Below, one piece after another: positions 47,213 to 59,929 of a DNA stretch of 64,000 nt. The translations under genes and the position numbers were made by a program. A model generated the notes under the pieces. It did no database searches. It was not told where the DNA came from and saw only the letters and a program-made list of their open reading frames with translations. How positions within the stretch are numbered: position 1 is the stretch's first letter; each line of letters begins with the position of its first letter. Origin of the DNA: Perognathus longimembris pacificus (taxonomy: Eukaryota; Chordata; Mammalia; Rodentia; Heteromyidae); contig NC_063168.1 of the NCBI RefSeq assembly GCF_023159225.1, positions 64,707,398 through 64,771,397 on the forward strand, given 5' to 3'.

Positions 47213-48169
47213 CACACAAAATAACAAAAGGAAGTTTCAAATAAGCCAAGTGAGTGAATCTTACCTTTTAAAATAGTCTGATGTAATGGGCTTGTAGTAG
47301 TGAAGGATAATGGGGGATAGTGTGGGGAGAATGTACTGAAGGTAGCTAGTACTTGCACTGAAGGTGATAGAAGTCAAGAGACTGCCCTTGGAGAGAGGTG
47401 GGGCTGTGTCTACAGGTGGTGTGGGAATATATAAAGGAGAACCTCTGGGGGGGGGATCAAAATCTGAATAAGTAGAACTGGAAAGCAAGTCCCACTCATG
47501 CAGACTAATTTTATAGTCACTGAAAACATTAAAAAACACACAAAGGAGACCAACTTCCTAAACAATAGAAATGAAAATGTAATTTACACCCATGGAGATT
47601 GGACATTGGCACCCAGTGGTAAGGCTGCAGGTGCCATATGAGGGAGCAAAACTTGTAAACATAGGAAAACCTCTTGTGGGGAAAAGTGTGAGATTCAACA
47701 AACAACATATGGAGGTAGACTAGAGATAAAGGAACAATATGGGAAGGCAAGTAAAAACTTAATAAGATATGATGTGGATCATCATCATTATGGAGATGTT
47801 AGTGGATGAGTGAATTATAGTGCTTAGTAGAAGGAGATTAAAAAATGTAGGGTTGGGAAGTCTCCAAATGCCTGTGGATTTTCTTTCCACTTCTGTATTC
47901 AAGCTACAGGTGGTTTTCTGATTTTAAACAAGGCTGGTCGCATTGTCCTGATCACCTTCATTGCTCGCTGACATTTATGATTTCGTTGTTCCTGGAAGGA
48001 ATACAGCAGAAAGAAGTTAGGAAAATAAAATTAGAAGCAGAGGGGAAAAAAGGGAAAGAAAGCAGAAAAAATAGTGGCCCCCAAACTTGATAAATGAAGG
48101 GCAACATGAGATGAAAAACAAAAGTTGGAAAGGAAGAAAAAGGGAGTAGATAACCAGGTACTCTCCATG
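47213..48169. other. Unassigned DNA
   Basis: A run of G lies at about 47447-47455. Nothing else was recognised. Confidence 0.45.
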
Positions 48170-48400
48170 TGGCAAATGCCCAGCGTTCTAATAATGGATT
48201 TCACCAACTTCAACTGTAGCAAAACCATTCATTTTGCTCTTAAGTGAGAGCCATTGTCATTTTCTGCATTGCAGGATAATTAACTAACAGGGATAAAGAG
48301 CTGTTGAAATGCTGAGTGTCATTACCCGGATGACTCATTTTTTAGAATAGCTTTGAAAAATGATTTATAAAGTTCGTGAGTCACAATGGGGGAATTTTCC
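48170..48400. promoter_or_regulatory. Candidate conserved non-coding element
   Basis: Repeat-free text with tgactcatttttt (AP-1), tttttagaatag (MEF2-like), aatgatttataaag (HOX/CDX-like) and gcattgcaggataattaac. No coding frame. The motif reading is by eye. Confidence 0.28.
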
Positions 48401-51148
48401 AGAGATGCAAAACCTGTAGATTCCTAATCTTGCTGAGCTCAGGGTGCAGGACAGAAACAAGACATCAAGGACAGTATGTGGGAAGCTCAATGACTTTCTT
48501 TGGAATTGTATGAAGTATGCAAAGTGCTCTCTCAAATTTGCAGCCATCCAAACAAATGAAGCTATGATGAGGTCTGACCGGTCAGTAGATGCCCTTCTCT
48601 CCCTTATCCTTTTATCAGCAAGCAGGATGTCAATTGTTTAGGGCATTAGAAAGGGCTATTTGGACATAGATCTTCTGCTATTAGCCATGAAGTTAGCTTT
48701 TATTTATTTATATTATTTATTGTTAAATGTAGAAGAAGAAAGTCACTCTTCCTTACTTGTATTTTTTCAACAAAAACTATGTTTTCTTACTTATGTTGAG
48801 AAAGGACAGTAAGGACCATTCTTAAATATTAACTGGAGAGATACAGTCAACTAATGATGATGGCATAGTTCTGAAGGATACTAATGACAGAGTAGAAGGA
48901 TTGGAAGTGACAGAAAATACTGGCAGTCTATATGGGCATAATGAAAGGGGTAGTGCACTTTAAAAGGGGAAGCTCAATGCAATACAATGGAACTTTCCTT
49001 TCCCTTTATTTATCTTTTGCAATCATGATATTTTAGGTCCTGCAGAGAATATGGATTTGTATCATAAATGCTGCTCAATGATCATATGGCTAATGATGCT
49101 ATTTTTTAAATGTAGAAATTGCTTGGGGCTGGATATAATTGAGCAGTCCCTCTAAAAAAAAAGTAAACCACAGAGAACTTATGCAGCAGAGCTTTAGAAT
49201 TTACTTGCAGGGTCTGTTTGGTGTGAGGCATTAACATCCTAGGACGAAATTTGTTTTTTCATTTTTGAATATTAACATAAATATGGGCAGTTGGATTAGA
49301 GGATTAATGGCACCCTCTTTGCTAGATCTGTTTTTGTATTTAATACTCTTTTCAGACAGCATATTGTCCATAAGGATTTCTGATTATCTTCTCCGTTATG
49401 CTTAGTAAGAACTTTGAAGAACTATGAAATTGGACTCAGTAGGTGTTAAAAAAAGTTTATTAAATGCTGATGGGAATCCATCTAATTCTGGAGATTTTCC
49501 AGGAATAGAGAAATTACCTTATTTACAGCATTTCCATTCTATTGTTAACTGATAGTTTGTGCTTTTAAGTATGCTTCACTTGATAGGAAAAAAAAAGTCA
49601 GGAGGACAAGCTATGACAAAGAATAGTTAGTGCTTTTCTCTGTGGCTATCTTATTCTTTTGTTTGTGTATAGGATATTTACCAGAGGCCTGGACGTCTTT
49701 ATAGGGCTCTGGATTTGTCATTAACACCTTCATGAGGGGGCTCAATACATAGGCATCCTGTGGGGATGGTAATGAGTTTGGGATTTTATTGCAGGGGATG
49801 CATTTCAGCTTCCAGTTTTTCCTATAGGTCACTCATATTGCAAGTAATTCTTGAGCAAACCATTCCCCATCTGTTCTGATCTTGTTATAACAAAATCGGC
49901 CATGACAGATTATGGGACATAAAACAGAATAAACTTTGCCCAGCTGGATGTACAAAGTAAGGAGAGAAAGGATATACAGGGCCTTCTGGCTACAGAAAGC
50001 TGCAGTCAGTGGGAGAACTTACTTCATCACGAAGAGTAATAGGAAGAGGTTACAAGGAGAGAAAAGCAGGGCTGGCCATTAGGAAAGCCATGTGAACTGT
50101 CTTCAGATTAATGTTCACAAGCAAATTAAGGTTTTTTTTCTGAAATGTGCTTCCTTAACAAGCCCTGTGTTGTCCTACTTCAAGAATGTCTGCACCACAC
50201 TTAGTTTCTTCGTGGAAGAAAGTTCGTTTCACGTAATACAAGCTAGGACATGTAACTTCCATCAGAAGTAGCATGAAGAGAGATTCCACCTCCATCAGCA
50301 GAATGATCTCTCTCATTTTGTTCCTGAGAGTTCTGGGAGTACTGAGGACTGTCTCTTCTCAATGGTAAGATAAACACGGGATTACTTTTGAAAGTAGCAT
50401 TCTCAAGAAGGACTTGTTAATAATTCTTTGCTCTGAAAGTTTTGCCCTTGTAGTACAGGTGACCGAATATGTTTTGAAAGTCATACCAAATTTGGCATTT
50501 ATAATGTCCATGTTATTGAAAAAAATTTGGGGCCACAAAGTACTCTGTTCCAGGAATCAGAGGTCATGTTATTGAGGATAGTTAACGAACGCTTGCCGGT
50601 TCTCTTCTATCCTGACTGGGTAGATTATTGGTCTCCTTCCATTGCCCCAGCAAGGAAAGCTGTGTGTCCTTTTATGTTTTCTTTTCTTTTCCCTGTTTTA
50701 TAACTTGATGCAGCCTGTTGTGGACCCGTAAACCTTTATTTATTTTTTTTTTGGGGGGGGTCGTATTTTCACTCAATAGTCTCCTCCCTCCCATGCCCTT
50801 AAAGTTTCTAAACTTTTCTCCAAGTTTAGCCTACATTGTTTGTAAGATCATGCAGATCAGCTACTAGTCAAGTTAGAAGACACAAAGACTGAATAACAGA
50901 GGATCCAATAGTCTGGGGTTGATATTCTTCCCTTGTCCCGCTTACCTTTCTTCAGTTCCTTTTTGTTTCAAGCAGGTGAAAGCTCATTGCTTATGCATTT
51001 CCACTACTCTTAGGCAAGTACTTTGTGGTCATAGCCAGAGTCACTGAAAGAAACCTAGCCTGGTTATTCTAAGAGTTGCATTATGCTCAGCCCATGAGCT
51101 GAATTTTTTAGACTTCGGTATGAAGAAGGTAGACCAAATGTCATCCTT
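48401..51148. other. Long unassigned stretch
   Basis: I recognise no SINE or L1 copies over about 2.7 kb. An IDL-like phrase (ttggggctggatataattgagcag) near 49122 is too short to call. A T/G homopolymer pair lies near 50740-50760. Confidence 0.45.
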
Positions 51149-51305
51149 AAGAAGACTGGTTTGTATACAAGGCAACAAGAAATGTATCCATTGCCTAACA
51201 TAAGAAACTGTAACCTCTCTGTACATCAGTTTGATAATAAAAATTTGAAAAAAAGAAAGAAAGCAATAAAATATAGTTTGAACTGTTAAAAAAAAAGAAG
51301 ACTGG
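51149..51305 (+). repeat. Very short L1 3' end, possible 3' transduction
   Basis: The L1 3' end (acaagaaatgtatccattgcc, then ctctgtacatcagtttgat) reaches its first A-rich tail near 51240-51262. About 25 bp of non-L1 text with an aataaa signal (51265-51270) and a second A run follow. Perfect 11-bp duplications (aagaagactgg) at 51149-51159 and 51295-51305 bound the whole unit, so the extra text arrived with the L1. Confidence 0.9.
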
Positions 51306-52764
51306 GACAAGCATGTTATTCTAGCAAAGTTACATGCATATACATCACATGGACAGAAATGTTCATATATCAGTACTTATCCATTTATTCATATTTGAAA
51401 TTTCATATTTGTTTACTACCCCTAATTTTAGGACATTTATCTAAATGTTTTAATATATAAGAGCATCAATATTTATTGGCTTCTTATAAATTATTGTTCA
51501 TAATTAGTGTAATTATTTTTCATTCACATGATTTAGTCATAATTTAGGGCAAATGTTTTGCATTTTCTGATAACCAATCTATAAATTATGAGTATTCTTA
51601 CTTTAAAGATAGACTGTCTTTTCCCATCCATATGTATGGTTTCAAATTTTGCTTATATTTTCTTACAGACTTTTATTGTTAAAATACTTTGAATATCAAT
51701 ACAGAATTCTTTCTTGCTTTATGAGTTGACATTTCACTTAAAAATGGTGGTTTACATAAACAGCTAACTTTCTGACATCATTTAGTCATCTTTGTCTCAG
51801 TGATTTATGATTTCTTGCTTGTGGGTATGAAGATCTTGCAAAAAATGAAGAATGCACTGAAATGCATTATTCTGATACAATAATTCTTCAGTAACCATTT
51901 ATTAATGGATAGATTATTGCATGGGAATTTGGGACTATCCTGTACAACTTATTACCTTGTCTTGTACTTCCAAAGATGGGCTTTCAATTATTACCAATCT
52001 CCCCTATGTTTTAATATCAGGAAAGAAAAATTGCTTATGATAGTCCCTTTGTCAAATGGTATGCTCTGGTGACACTGGCTGTTCATTCAGGGGAATATAG
52101 AATCACTATGAGATTAATGACAAATTACTGCTGAGATTTCAACTTCAATTATTTTAAACATATTAATTAGTACTTGTTGAAACTATTGTTCTTTATAATA
52201 CAGTGCCATAGGTTAATGGAATGCTACAAAAAGCATGTACTCAAAAAAAATCTAGGCTAAACAAAAATACTTAGTATGGAATTATTTGTAGTCATGTATG
52301 CTAAGTATACTATGCAGAATATCTGTGATTATACAATAAGAGAAATGACTAGGTAGCATTTCCCAAGTTTCATTGGCATTATGTGTGTGTCTGCATGTAG
52401 CTTACCTATGCCGTGTACATTAAATTCTGGTCCTAAACATTAGCCAACACAAAGACTGCCATAAATAAATTTAAAAGCAACATAATCTTTATGACATTAG
52501 AGAAAAAACTATTTGTTTTCTTGATGTACAGTTCCCATGTTTTCTTGGTAATTTTAATGAATTTGAATTTGTTACTATGCATTTTTCCAATTACATTTCC
52601 AATTGCATTACCAGTATGTAAATAAATACTTAGCAATTACTTTGACGTTTTATCACTTTTTAATACTTCTAATTAATTTTAGTACAATTTCAGTAGAGAG
52701 TCCAAAGTTTTCTTAGTGTAAAATTGTTGTATATGTCAATAAATATAATTTCATTTATTTCTTT
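51306..52764. other. Unassigned AT-rich DNA
   Basis: Nothing recognised. Confidence 0.45.
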
Positions 52765-53002
52765 TATTTGGTAATTTTTTTTTTTTTTTTTTTTTGGCCA
52801 GTCCTGGGCCTTGGACTCAGGGCCTGAGCACTGTCCCTGGCTTCTTCTCGCTCAAGGCTAGCACTCTGCCACTTGAGCCACAGCACCGCTTCTGGCCGTT
52901 TTCTGTATATGTGGTGCTGGGGAATCGAACCTAGGGCCTCGCGTATCCGAGGCAGGCACTCTTGCCACTAGGCTATATCCCCAGCCCTATTTGGTAATTT
53001 TT
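52765..53002 (-). repeat. Young IDL-Geo SINE with perfect duplication
   Basis: The SINE (52780-52987) is near consensus: poly-T tail, Geo half, then IDL half. On its own strand it keeps a B box (ggttcgattcc, reverse of ggaatcgaacc near 52921) and an A box. Perfect 15-bp duplications (tatttggtaattttt) lie at 52765-52779 and 52988-53002. It is one of the youngest insertions here. Confidence 0.96.
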
Positions 53003-53253
53003 GTTAGAAGAAGGATCAAAGATTATATTACATAGTAATGATGCTGAATTAGTAAAGTATTTCTGAGTGGAATAAAAGGTAAAAGAAATAAATATTAATT
53101 CTTATTTTATTCATGCCTACGAAAACAGAAACATTTATAGTCTCCCAGACAGGATTCAGTCTTTCAGTATTCTTACATTATGATGGATTTAATTTTGTTT
53201 TTATTTTGATGCATCTGATTGAGTTTGTTCTTTTGTCAACCAGAATTTTACAT

Positions 53254-53701
53254 AGATTACATTGTTTTTATTTTAATTTTTATTGTCAAGGTGAGGTACA
53301 GAGGGGTGACAGTTACATATGTAAGTTAGTGATTATATTTCTTGTGAAACTTGTTACCTCCTCCCTCATTTTTCTCTCACCTTCCTCTCTCCCCAGATCC
53401 CTTCCAAGTTGTACAGTTGGCTTACAGCATATTGTCTTGTAAGTATTGATGTTACATTGCTTCACCTTTTACCCTTTGTCTAATCATTTTGATGTTCCCC
53501 TTCCCTTTCCTAATTTAGACAAACATATACACTACCCAGGGTACCAGAATCAAACACAGTGACAAAAGGGGCTAAACCACAGGGAAGATAAACAAAAGAA
53601 AAGAGAAATGATTTTACATAGTATGTTAGAAAATAGCAACAACATGATAAACCTCTGGTTTCAAGATCTTGGAGTTAATTTCGCTTAGTACAGATTACAT
53701 T
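53254..53701 (-). repeat. LINE-1 3' end with target-site duplication
   Basis: A T-rich tail, then aaggtgaggtacagaggggtg, cttgttacctcctccctcat and ccctttcctaatt, give a minus-strand L1 3' UTR of about 430 bp. The 10-bp agattacatt duplication is present at 53254-53263 and 53692-53701. Confidence 0.88.
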
Positions 53702-53890
53702 CTATTCTTACATTTTCCACTGGCTGGGTTTCTTTCTATCAGAGTGCTGTGTAGAAGTTGACAAATTGACTTCTTGTTTGTCTAAAGATACTCCAACACA
53801 CAAATCAACCAAAATCAGTCCAGAAGATAGTCCATATTGTACTGGAAGACAAGCAAGTAAAAATAAACTCAAAAATACGATAGATAAATT
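53702..53890. other. Unassigned DNA
   Basis: Nothing recognised. Confidence 0.45.
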
Positions 53891-53907
53891 TGATTGTAGA
53901 TAGGTAG

Positions 53908-54115
53908 CATATATATGTATGTGTATATATGTATATATATATATATATATCTACCTATTCTTTCATATATTCTATCTAGATACACCTAATATATAAATAT
54001 AAGCCCTATCACATATGTTAACATATATATATGTTATATATGTGTGTTAACATATATATATATGTTATATGTGTTATATGTGTTAACACATATATGTGTA
54101 TATATATATATATTC
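53908..54115. repeat. AT/ATGT low-complexity palindromic region
   Basis: TATA and TATG runs at 53908-53952 are followed, at 54012-54112, by at least three copies of gttaaca-type palindromic units joined by TATATATG runs. Confidence 0.92.
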
Positions 54116-54290
54116 TTACTCCAGAGACAAGAAACATTATCTGAAATAACAATTCCTAGAAGTTATGAAAACTTCTTTTTTTTTGAGTTTTACTTTTCTT
54201 TATGTATCATTTTTTGTCATGTAAACTCACCATCATAAATTTGGATTTCCATCAAAAATAGTTCCTAACATGATATTGTTATACACCTTT

Positions 54291-54291
<1 letters not shown>

Positions 54292-54326
<35 letters not shown>

Positions 54327-54735
54327 TATTATCAAACTGAATTACAGAGAGGTTACAGTTTCATACATTAGGCATTGAATACATTTCTTGTACTGTTTGT
54401 TACCTTGTCCCTCATTCCCCCTCCCCCTCCCTCTTTCCCTTCCCCTCTCCTCCCATGAGTTGTTCAGTTGTTCAGTTCATTTTCATCAAACTGTTTGTAA
54501 GTATTGCTTTTGTAATTGTTTGTCATTTTTTACCCCGTGTCTCTTGATTTTGGTGTTCCCTTCCAATTTCCTGGTTCTAATACCAGTATACCCGGTTTCC
54601 AATTTATTCAGATAAGATACAAAGATAGTGTAGGTACAACCACAGGAAAGTGATACAGGAATATCATCAGTAATAGAGGCTACAATTACATATGGCACGT
54701 TGAAAGTATTTACAACTGTGATATAACAATCTAAA
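54292..54735 (-). repeat. LINE-1 3' end with (AT)n tail
   Basis: A minus-strand L1 3' UTR (gaattacagagaggttacag, cattaggcattgaatac, then gtttgttaccttgtccctcat and the ctgtttgtaagtattgc region). The A-tail position holds a (TA)n array (54292-54321), probably expanded from the original tail. Confidence 0.9.
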
Positions 54736-56009
54736 ACTTCTTTAAATGTTGACAGACAACAACAAAGTCCAACAAACATAAAGTTTAACATGTTTAAAAA
54801 GTCACTTGAAACCCTATCACCAGAAATCAATATTTATATTGTCCTCACGTCTGCTTTCATCTCTCCTTTCTCTGGAACTTTTGATGCTTGGTCCGTTCTG
54901 TCTCTTGTCTCATGACTTTTAGGGTGAGCAGGACCACACTGATTATGGTTGATGCTACGTTCTCCCAGGCAGTATTCACATTGCCCTCTGTTAGGTAGAA
55001 TTTGGGCAATTAATCTAAACAGGAATTAGAAAATCCTGTTCAAGGCTTCAGTCTTAATTAGATTATGTCACCTATGACTTTTCACTGTTTGGCTAGAATC
55101 CAGCATTTTGGTGTTTGGATCTAAAAGAATGAACCACTCGCACTGTCCTCTGGAACTTCAGTCTTAATTCTTTAGTTTCCTGTGCAATATACTCAGGAGA
55201 GTCAAATCACATTTTCATTTCTTTTTGTTGGACTTTATTTTCAAAGCAGTGCATGGAAGAGTGCTGGCTACGTTTTAGAAGCTTTGGTCTAGCTCCTCAG
55301 TGTCTTCTGGCACCTAGAACTCAGCAAAAGCTCTGATAGAAACTGTATGTTGGGGTGTATGTTGGAGTGTTTTTTTATGTTGGAGTATGTTTATGTTGGA
55401 GTGCTGTCCTACGCTGTCTTTTGTTATATCATCAGCCTGTCCAATCTTGAACTATAGCACCATACTGTCTTTCCTTCATCAGGGACCTGTAGTCTTAGCC
55501 AAGGTTAATTGTTGGTTTCTATCAAGGGAGAAAACAGGCTGTGAATGTCCTGAAATTCAGTTGATGTAATTCATCATCATTATTTTCACTACTCTTGTGA
55601 CTTTTAAATTAAGATATTTATATTATGATTATGTTTTAGGTGTTACAAACAAACTTTGTTGATCTGATGTACTCCATCTAATCAAAGAAAATTAAAATAA
55701 TTACACTTAGTCATTCTTTATTAAAATTGTAGCACAAAAAAAATGTTAAATTTTAACCAAGGTAGTCTTGAGGCATTGGGTCTTGAAACTCTGATCACAC
55801 ATTCAGATGAGAGTGGATAGATTCTCAACTTGCTAAAAAAAAAACTTTAAAATTCAACTGGCTTAGTACAAATGAAGTGACTTTATATATACTGGCTAAA
55901 ATGGGAAAACATCTAGACACAAGAAATGGGGAAAATATATGGAGACAAAAGTAGGAAAATGATATTAAGAAACACTCTCAACAAGCAACAGAAATAAAAA
56001 ATATATATA
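54736..56009. other. Unassigned DNA
   Basis: It includes a small imperfect minisatellite (tatgttggagt-type units, 55345-55403). No gene was recognised. Confidence 0.45.
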
Positions 56010-56232
56010 TTTGGCTGGATACTGGCGGCTTATGGATAAGATATCTATCTACTCAGGAGGCTTTGAAATGGAGCCTCAAAAATAGAAACCATACCAACCA
56101 GAAAAGTCCAAGAGTCTTCATCTCCAATGAATCAGCAAAATACTGGGCTGGAGGCTTGACTGCAGTGTAGAGTTCCACCCATGAGCAAACAAGCTGAACA
56201 AGAATGAAGACCCTGTTTTCCAATACATGCTC
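56010..56232 (+). repeat. 7SL-headed SINE, decayed
   Basis: tggctggatactggcggcttatgg..tctactcaggaggct, then caagagtcttcatctccaat and a worn tail (gtagagttccacccatgagc), follows the composite SINE order. Confidence 0.62.
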
Positions 56233-57253
56233 CAACAAAAAATGTAAGAAAAGAAGAAAAAGTAGCTGTCTTTCAGACATCTCTTTCTTATGGAAAATCT
56301 GGAACAAGGAAGGCATGATGCTTTTTCCAGGGTGACTGAACTCTTTATAGATAAATGAAACAAACTGTCAGTGGTAGAAAAGATGTTAAAGGCAAAGGCC
56401 GCCATGTTTCTACTCTTGTTCTAGGATCAGAGTGGAATCCAAATATAACTTGACATAGCTTGGATTTTTTTGAGATCTTTAACCAAAATTATGAAAATTC
56501 AATTTCAGTCAGCAAAAGGATCATTACTATAGTCTGAGACAGTTAAACTAGGGAAGGATATAGCAAGTGTTCCACTTCATCCGCATGCTGCCTTGATGTG
56601 CTTTTCTTACAACTTACTCTTCATTAGTCCTCTTTTGACCCTTATCTGTCACTTCTCTTATTACTTGCTAGTGTTTTTTTTAAGTGCTGTAGCACAGAAA
56701 GGAGTCAACTCTGAATAGCATTTCCCTTTGTCAAAAACTTTGGCAAGGAGAAAAGATTGTTAAGATCAAAGTAAATGGAAATCAATACAAGGAAGACATT
56801 GACATTCTGGCCCATTTGCCACTGTCACCTGCACAAAACAGTCAGTCCTGTAGCAAAGAGGAAATAAGATTTGTTGGTAAACAATACAATAAAGTTTCCC
56901 AGATCAAAGGTTCTTTTCCACTTGAGTGATCACTGATAGGGTAGCTTGGCCTTGTTCAGGGTTTCCCCTCCTATCACAGTGTGATAAGCATGGTGTCCCA
57001 CCAGTACTGGATCTCATTTAGCTTTGGTACCACACTGCCCTTCTGGACTCTGAGGAGGTGGAGGTGTCCCTCACTTGTGTCACTGATGAAGACAAGGCAG
57101 CCTTTGTGGAAGCATCCAGAAAGAGACAAGCAGGACCCCAAGAAAATAACATGACAGCTTTCTAAACAAAATGAGTGCGACTAAGATCCAATGACAAAAT
57201 GCACTGTAAGTCATGATGCTCGTGGCTCATGGACAAGAAAGGTTTACTAGGTT

Positions 57254-57257
<4 letters not shown>
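56233..57257. other. Unassigned DNA
   Basis: Nothing recognised. Confidence 0.45.

Positions 57258-57299
<42 letters not shown>
57258..57299. repeat. (GT)n microsatellite at a SINE tail
   Basis: About 21 GT units directly abut the tail end of the following minus-strand SINE. Confidence 0.97.
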
Positions 57300-57300
<1 letters not shown>

Positions 57301-57522
57301 TCTAGAAGGATTTGAACTCAGGGCTTCATTTGGCTTCTTTCACTCATGGCTGGTGCTCTCCATTTGAGACATTCCTTCTTTATAGCTTTTTGCTGGTTAG
57401 TGGAGATAAGAGTCTCATGGATTTTTCTGCCTGGGTTGGGTTTGAACCACAATCATTAGATCTCAGCCTCCAGAGTAGCTGTGCTTACAGGTATGAGGAG
57501 CCATTGCTGCCCTATTATATTA
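57300..57522 (-). repeat. 7SL-headed SINE with Geo tail
   Basis: The Geo tail (aaggatttgaactcagggc) is followed by the gttagtggagataagagtctca linker. The head (tttgaaccacaatcattagatctcagcctc, then gtagctgtgcttacagg) comes last. Confidence 0.82.
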
Positions 57523-57820
57523 AACTTTTGAAGATGTGACTTCACCCTTTGTAATGGCAGGAAATCTCCCAAGGTGTGAGTGCTTTTCTTGAGTGACTCA
57601 AGTCACTTGGGTTCCCTCAGCCCTTCATTAACAGTCTCTGTGAAACCAGAAGCCTTATGCAATTAGAAGTGTATTGATGACTTCAGTAGCCAAACCTAGT
57701 GTCCCCACCATTGTTGTCAGAAACGATGCATGGTGGCAGATGAATGTCCACAATCTCAAGGGAGCAAAAGTGTTTTGTTTGTGACACCCCTTGTATTTCT
57801 TTCAGCTGTAGTATGTAATA
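57523..57820. other. Unassigned DNA
   Basis: Nothing recognised. Confidence 0.45.
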
Positions 57821-58560
57821 AAGACCAAACATAGAATTATCCTATGATGCAGCAACTCCACTCCTGGACATTGATCCAACAGAAATCTACAGTAAAGCCA
57901 CCAGCACAACCATGTGCATTGCAACACTATTCCTAACAGCAAAGTTAGAGAATCAGCCTAGATGCCTCTAAATGAAAAAATGGGTCAAGAAAATGTAGTA
58001 AATATACACAATGGAATTTTACTTATCCACTAGACAGAATAATATTGTACTACTCATAAGTAAATAGACAAAGTTGGAAAAAAAATTGTGCTAAGTGTGA
58101 GTAAGCCAGACTCAGAGATACAAAGGTTTCATAGCTTCCCTCATTTGTGGCAGATAGAATGTACCTATAAATCCATAAATAATGACACTTTGGCAGTACA
58201 GAAGTTGTTTTCTGAAGTATAGTAGTCTCTATAGTGAGCTAAAGTAATGTTAGAGTTTGGAATCACCAGGTGAAAGTCCAACAAAATCAAAACCAGAAAA
58301 TGGGTAAATGCAAAAAGGAGAAGAAGTCAAGGGAAGAGTGATAGACAAATGAAGGAAGATGGAGGCCCGAGGGACTAATGCAGTTAAGAGTTCATTGTAC
58401 AGACCACAAAATTAAGAAAAACAAGGGAAGGGGCGGTGGAAGAGGGATGAGAATGTTGAAGGTGGTGACACTGATCACAATGCATACTGTTCATGAACTG
58501 CTTTGTTAAATGACACCTTGTTTGTACAATTACTTAAAAATAAGAAAAGCTAAAAAACAG
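57821..58560 (+). repeat. LINE-1 3' part, plus orientation
   Basis: The end of L1 ORF2 (atgatgcagcaactccactcc, ccagcacaaccatgtgcattg, aatatacacaatggaatttta) is followed by a 3' UTR with a polypurine stretch (gggaaggggcggtggaagaggg) and an A-rich end near 58560. It carries stops and indels. Confidence 0.85.
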
Positions 58561-58561
58561 C

Positions 58562-58880
58562 ATAGAGTGGGTGGCTCATGCAATAAACATTTGTTCCTTT
58601 CAATTCTGAGGTATGTTGCAGACCAGGGCTGTTCTGGTGAGGACCTTCTTCCTGACTTCTAGAGGCTGCTTGTTGTGTCCTCACATGGCCAAGAGAGGGC
58701 GTTCTGGTGCTTCCTCTTCTCTTTATAAGGACACTACTACTCGGGTGGGTGCTCTTCCCTTGTGCTCTTATTTCAACCTATTTTACTCCATAGCCCAAAT
58801 CTTAGTGCTATCACTTGTGGTTTAGTGCTTCAATACATGAAGTTGAGAAAGCTACAAATTTGGAGTCCATACCATCTGGA
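58562..58880 (+). repeat. MaLR-type LTR fragment (MST/MLT1-like)
   Basis: tgacttctagaggctgctt, gttgtgtcctcacatggcca, agagagggcgttctggtgcttcctc and tttataaggacactactac is the classical order of a mammalian apparent LTR retrotransposon LTR. The internal sequence is absent. Confidence 0.8.
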
Positions 58881-59444
58881 TTTATTATCATTATTTTAAT
58901 CGTGGCATATTTTACTTGAAGTCCATATTTCTTGCTTTCAAAGTCCTAGGAGTTCTTGAGTAGTGGCCCCTCATTTTTCAGGACAACAATTGAAAGGAGG
59001 TAGACCACCTTAAGTGGAGCATGCAGTATATGTTATTTTCTGCTTATATCCAGCATACTTCTGCCTTATTCATTTATTTTCCTAAATGAGTTAGGAATTG
59101 AGTTTACAAACCAAGTACACACTAATTCTTAAAAGTCATTCAATATCAGAGAGGTTGTATAGATTAATTTCAATAAATTTTTGGACTTGCTTAGATTTTC
59201 TCTGTCATCATTGATAATCAGGGAAAAATCTCTTCCTTATGCAAATGATATATTTTGTTTTGCTTCTCTCAGTTCTATTTTCTCTGTTATTCATTCTACC
59301 CAGCAATCAAACAAAATGGTTTAGATGAGTTTTATCATCTGTGCAATGAGGACATAAATCTGAAGTTACAAGCTTTTAGTTATGTTTAAATGAAGTAATA
59401 ATGATGTACAATTTTGGAATAGCCACTGTAACCTCATAAGAAAT
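58881..59444. other. Unassigned AT-rich DNA
   Basis: Nothing recognised. Confidence 0.45.
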
Positions 59445-59912
59445 AATGTTCACTGTGGTATCTGTTAACTTTAATCTACTGAAAAAGTATCCCCAAACTC
59501 AGTGAATTGAAACAATCATTTGCTTAACTTGGAATGATGTGGCTCGATGACCTGGGATTCTTTTCCAGGTCTACGATAGATCTGTTGATCTTTGCTGGAC
59601 TTTTTCATGCTTCCTTAGCTGTCAGAGATGTCAAATCAGATCATGGGTTGGCTGGGAGCTGGATGATGTAGGAGGTTCTCCCTCACATATGTGTCTATTT
59701 GTAGCCAAGGAAGCAGAATGCTGGGGGAGTATGTCTCTCACCATCCAAGACACTGTCCCAGGCTGCTTGACATGCAGTGTGAGGGTTTTGAGAGTAGCCA
59801 GACAGAGCAAGCATCTTATGAAATCCATTCCCACATTGTCAGTGACATGTGGGCCACTATCTCGTAAGCTGAAGAACATCATAAAGCAAGCAATGACAGT
59901 AGGAAACTCCAT
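59445..59912 (+). repeat. Ancient dispersed repeat, probably LTR or DNA class
   Basis: gtatccccaaactcagtgaattgaaacaatcattt, then ggctgggagctgg, ccctcacatatgtg and gggttttgagagtagccaga, matches the running order of a common old mammalian repeat. I cannot name the family with confidence. Confidence 0.5.
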
Positions 59913-59929
59913 CTACCTGTTTTGTGTTG

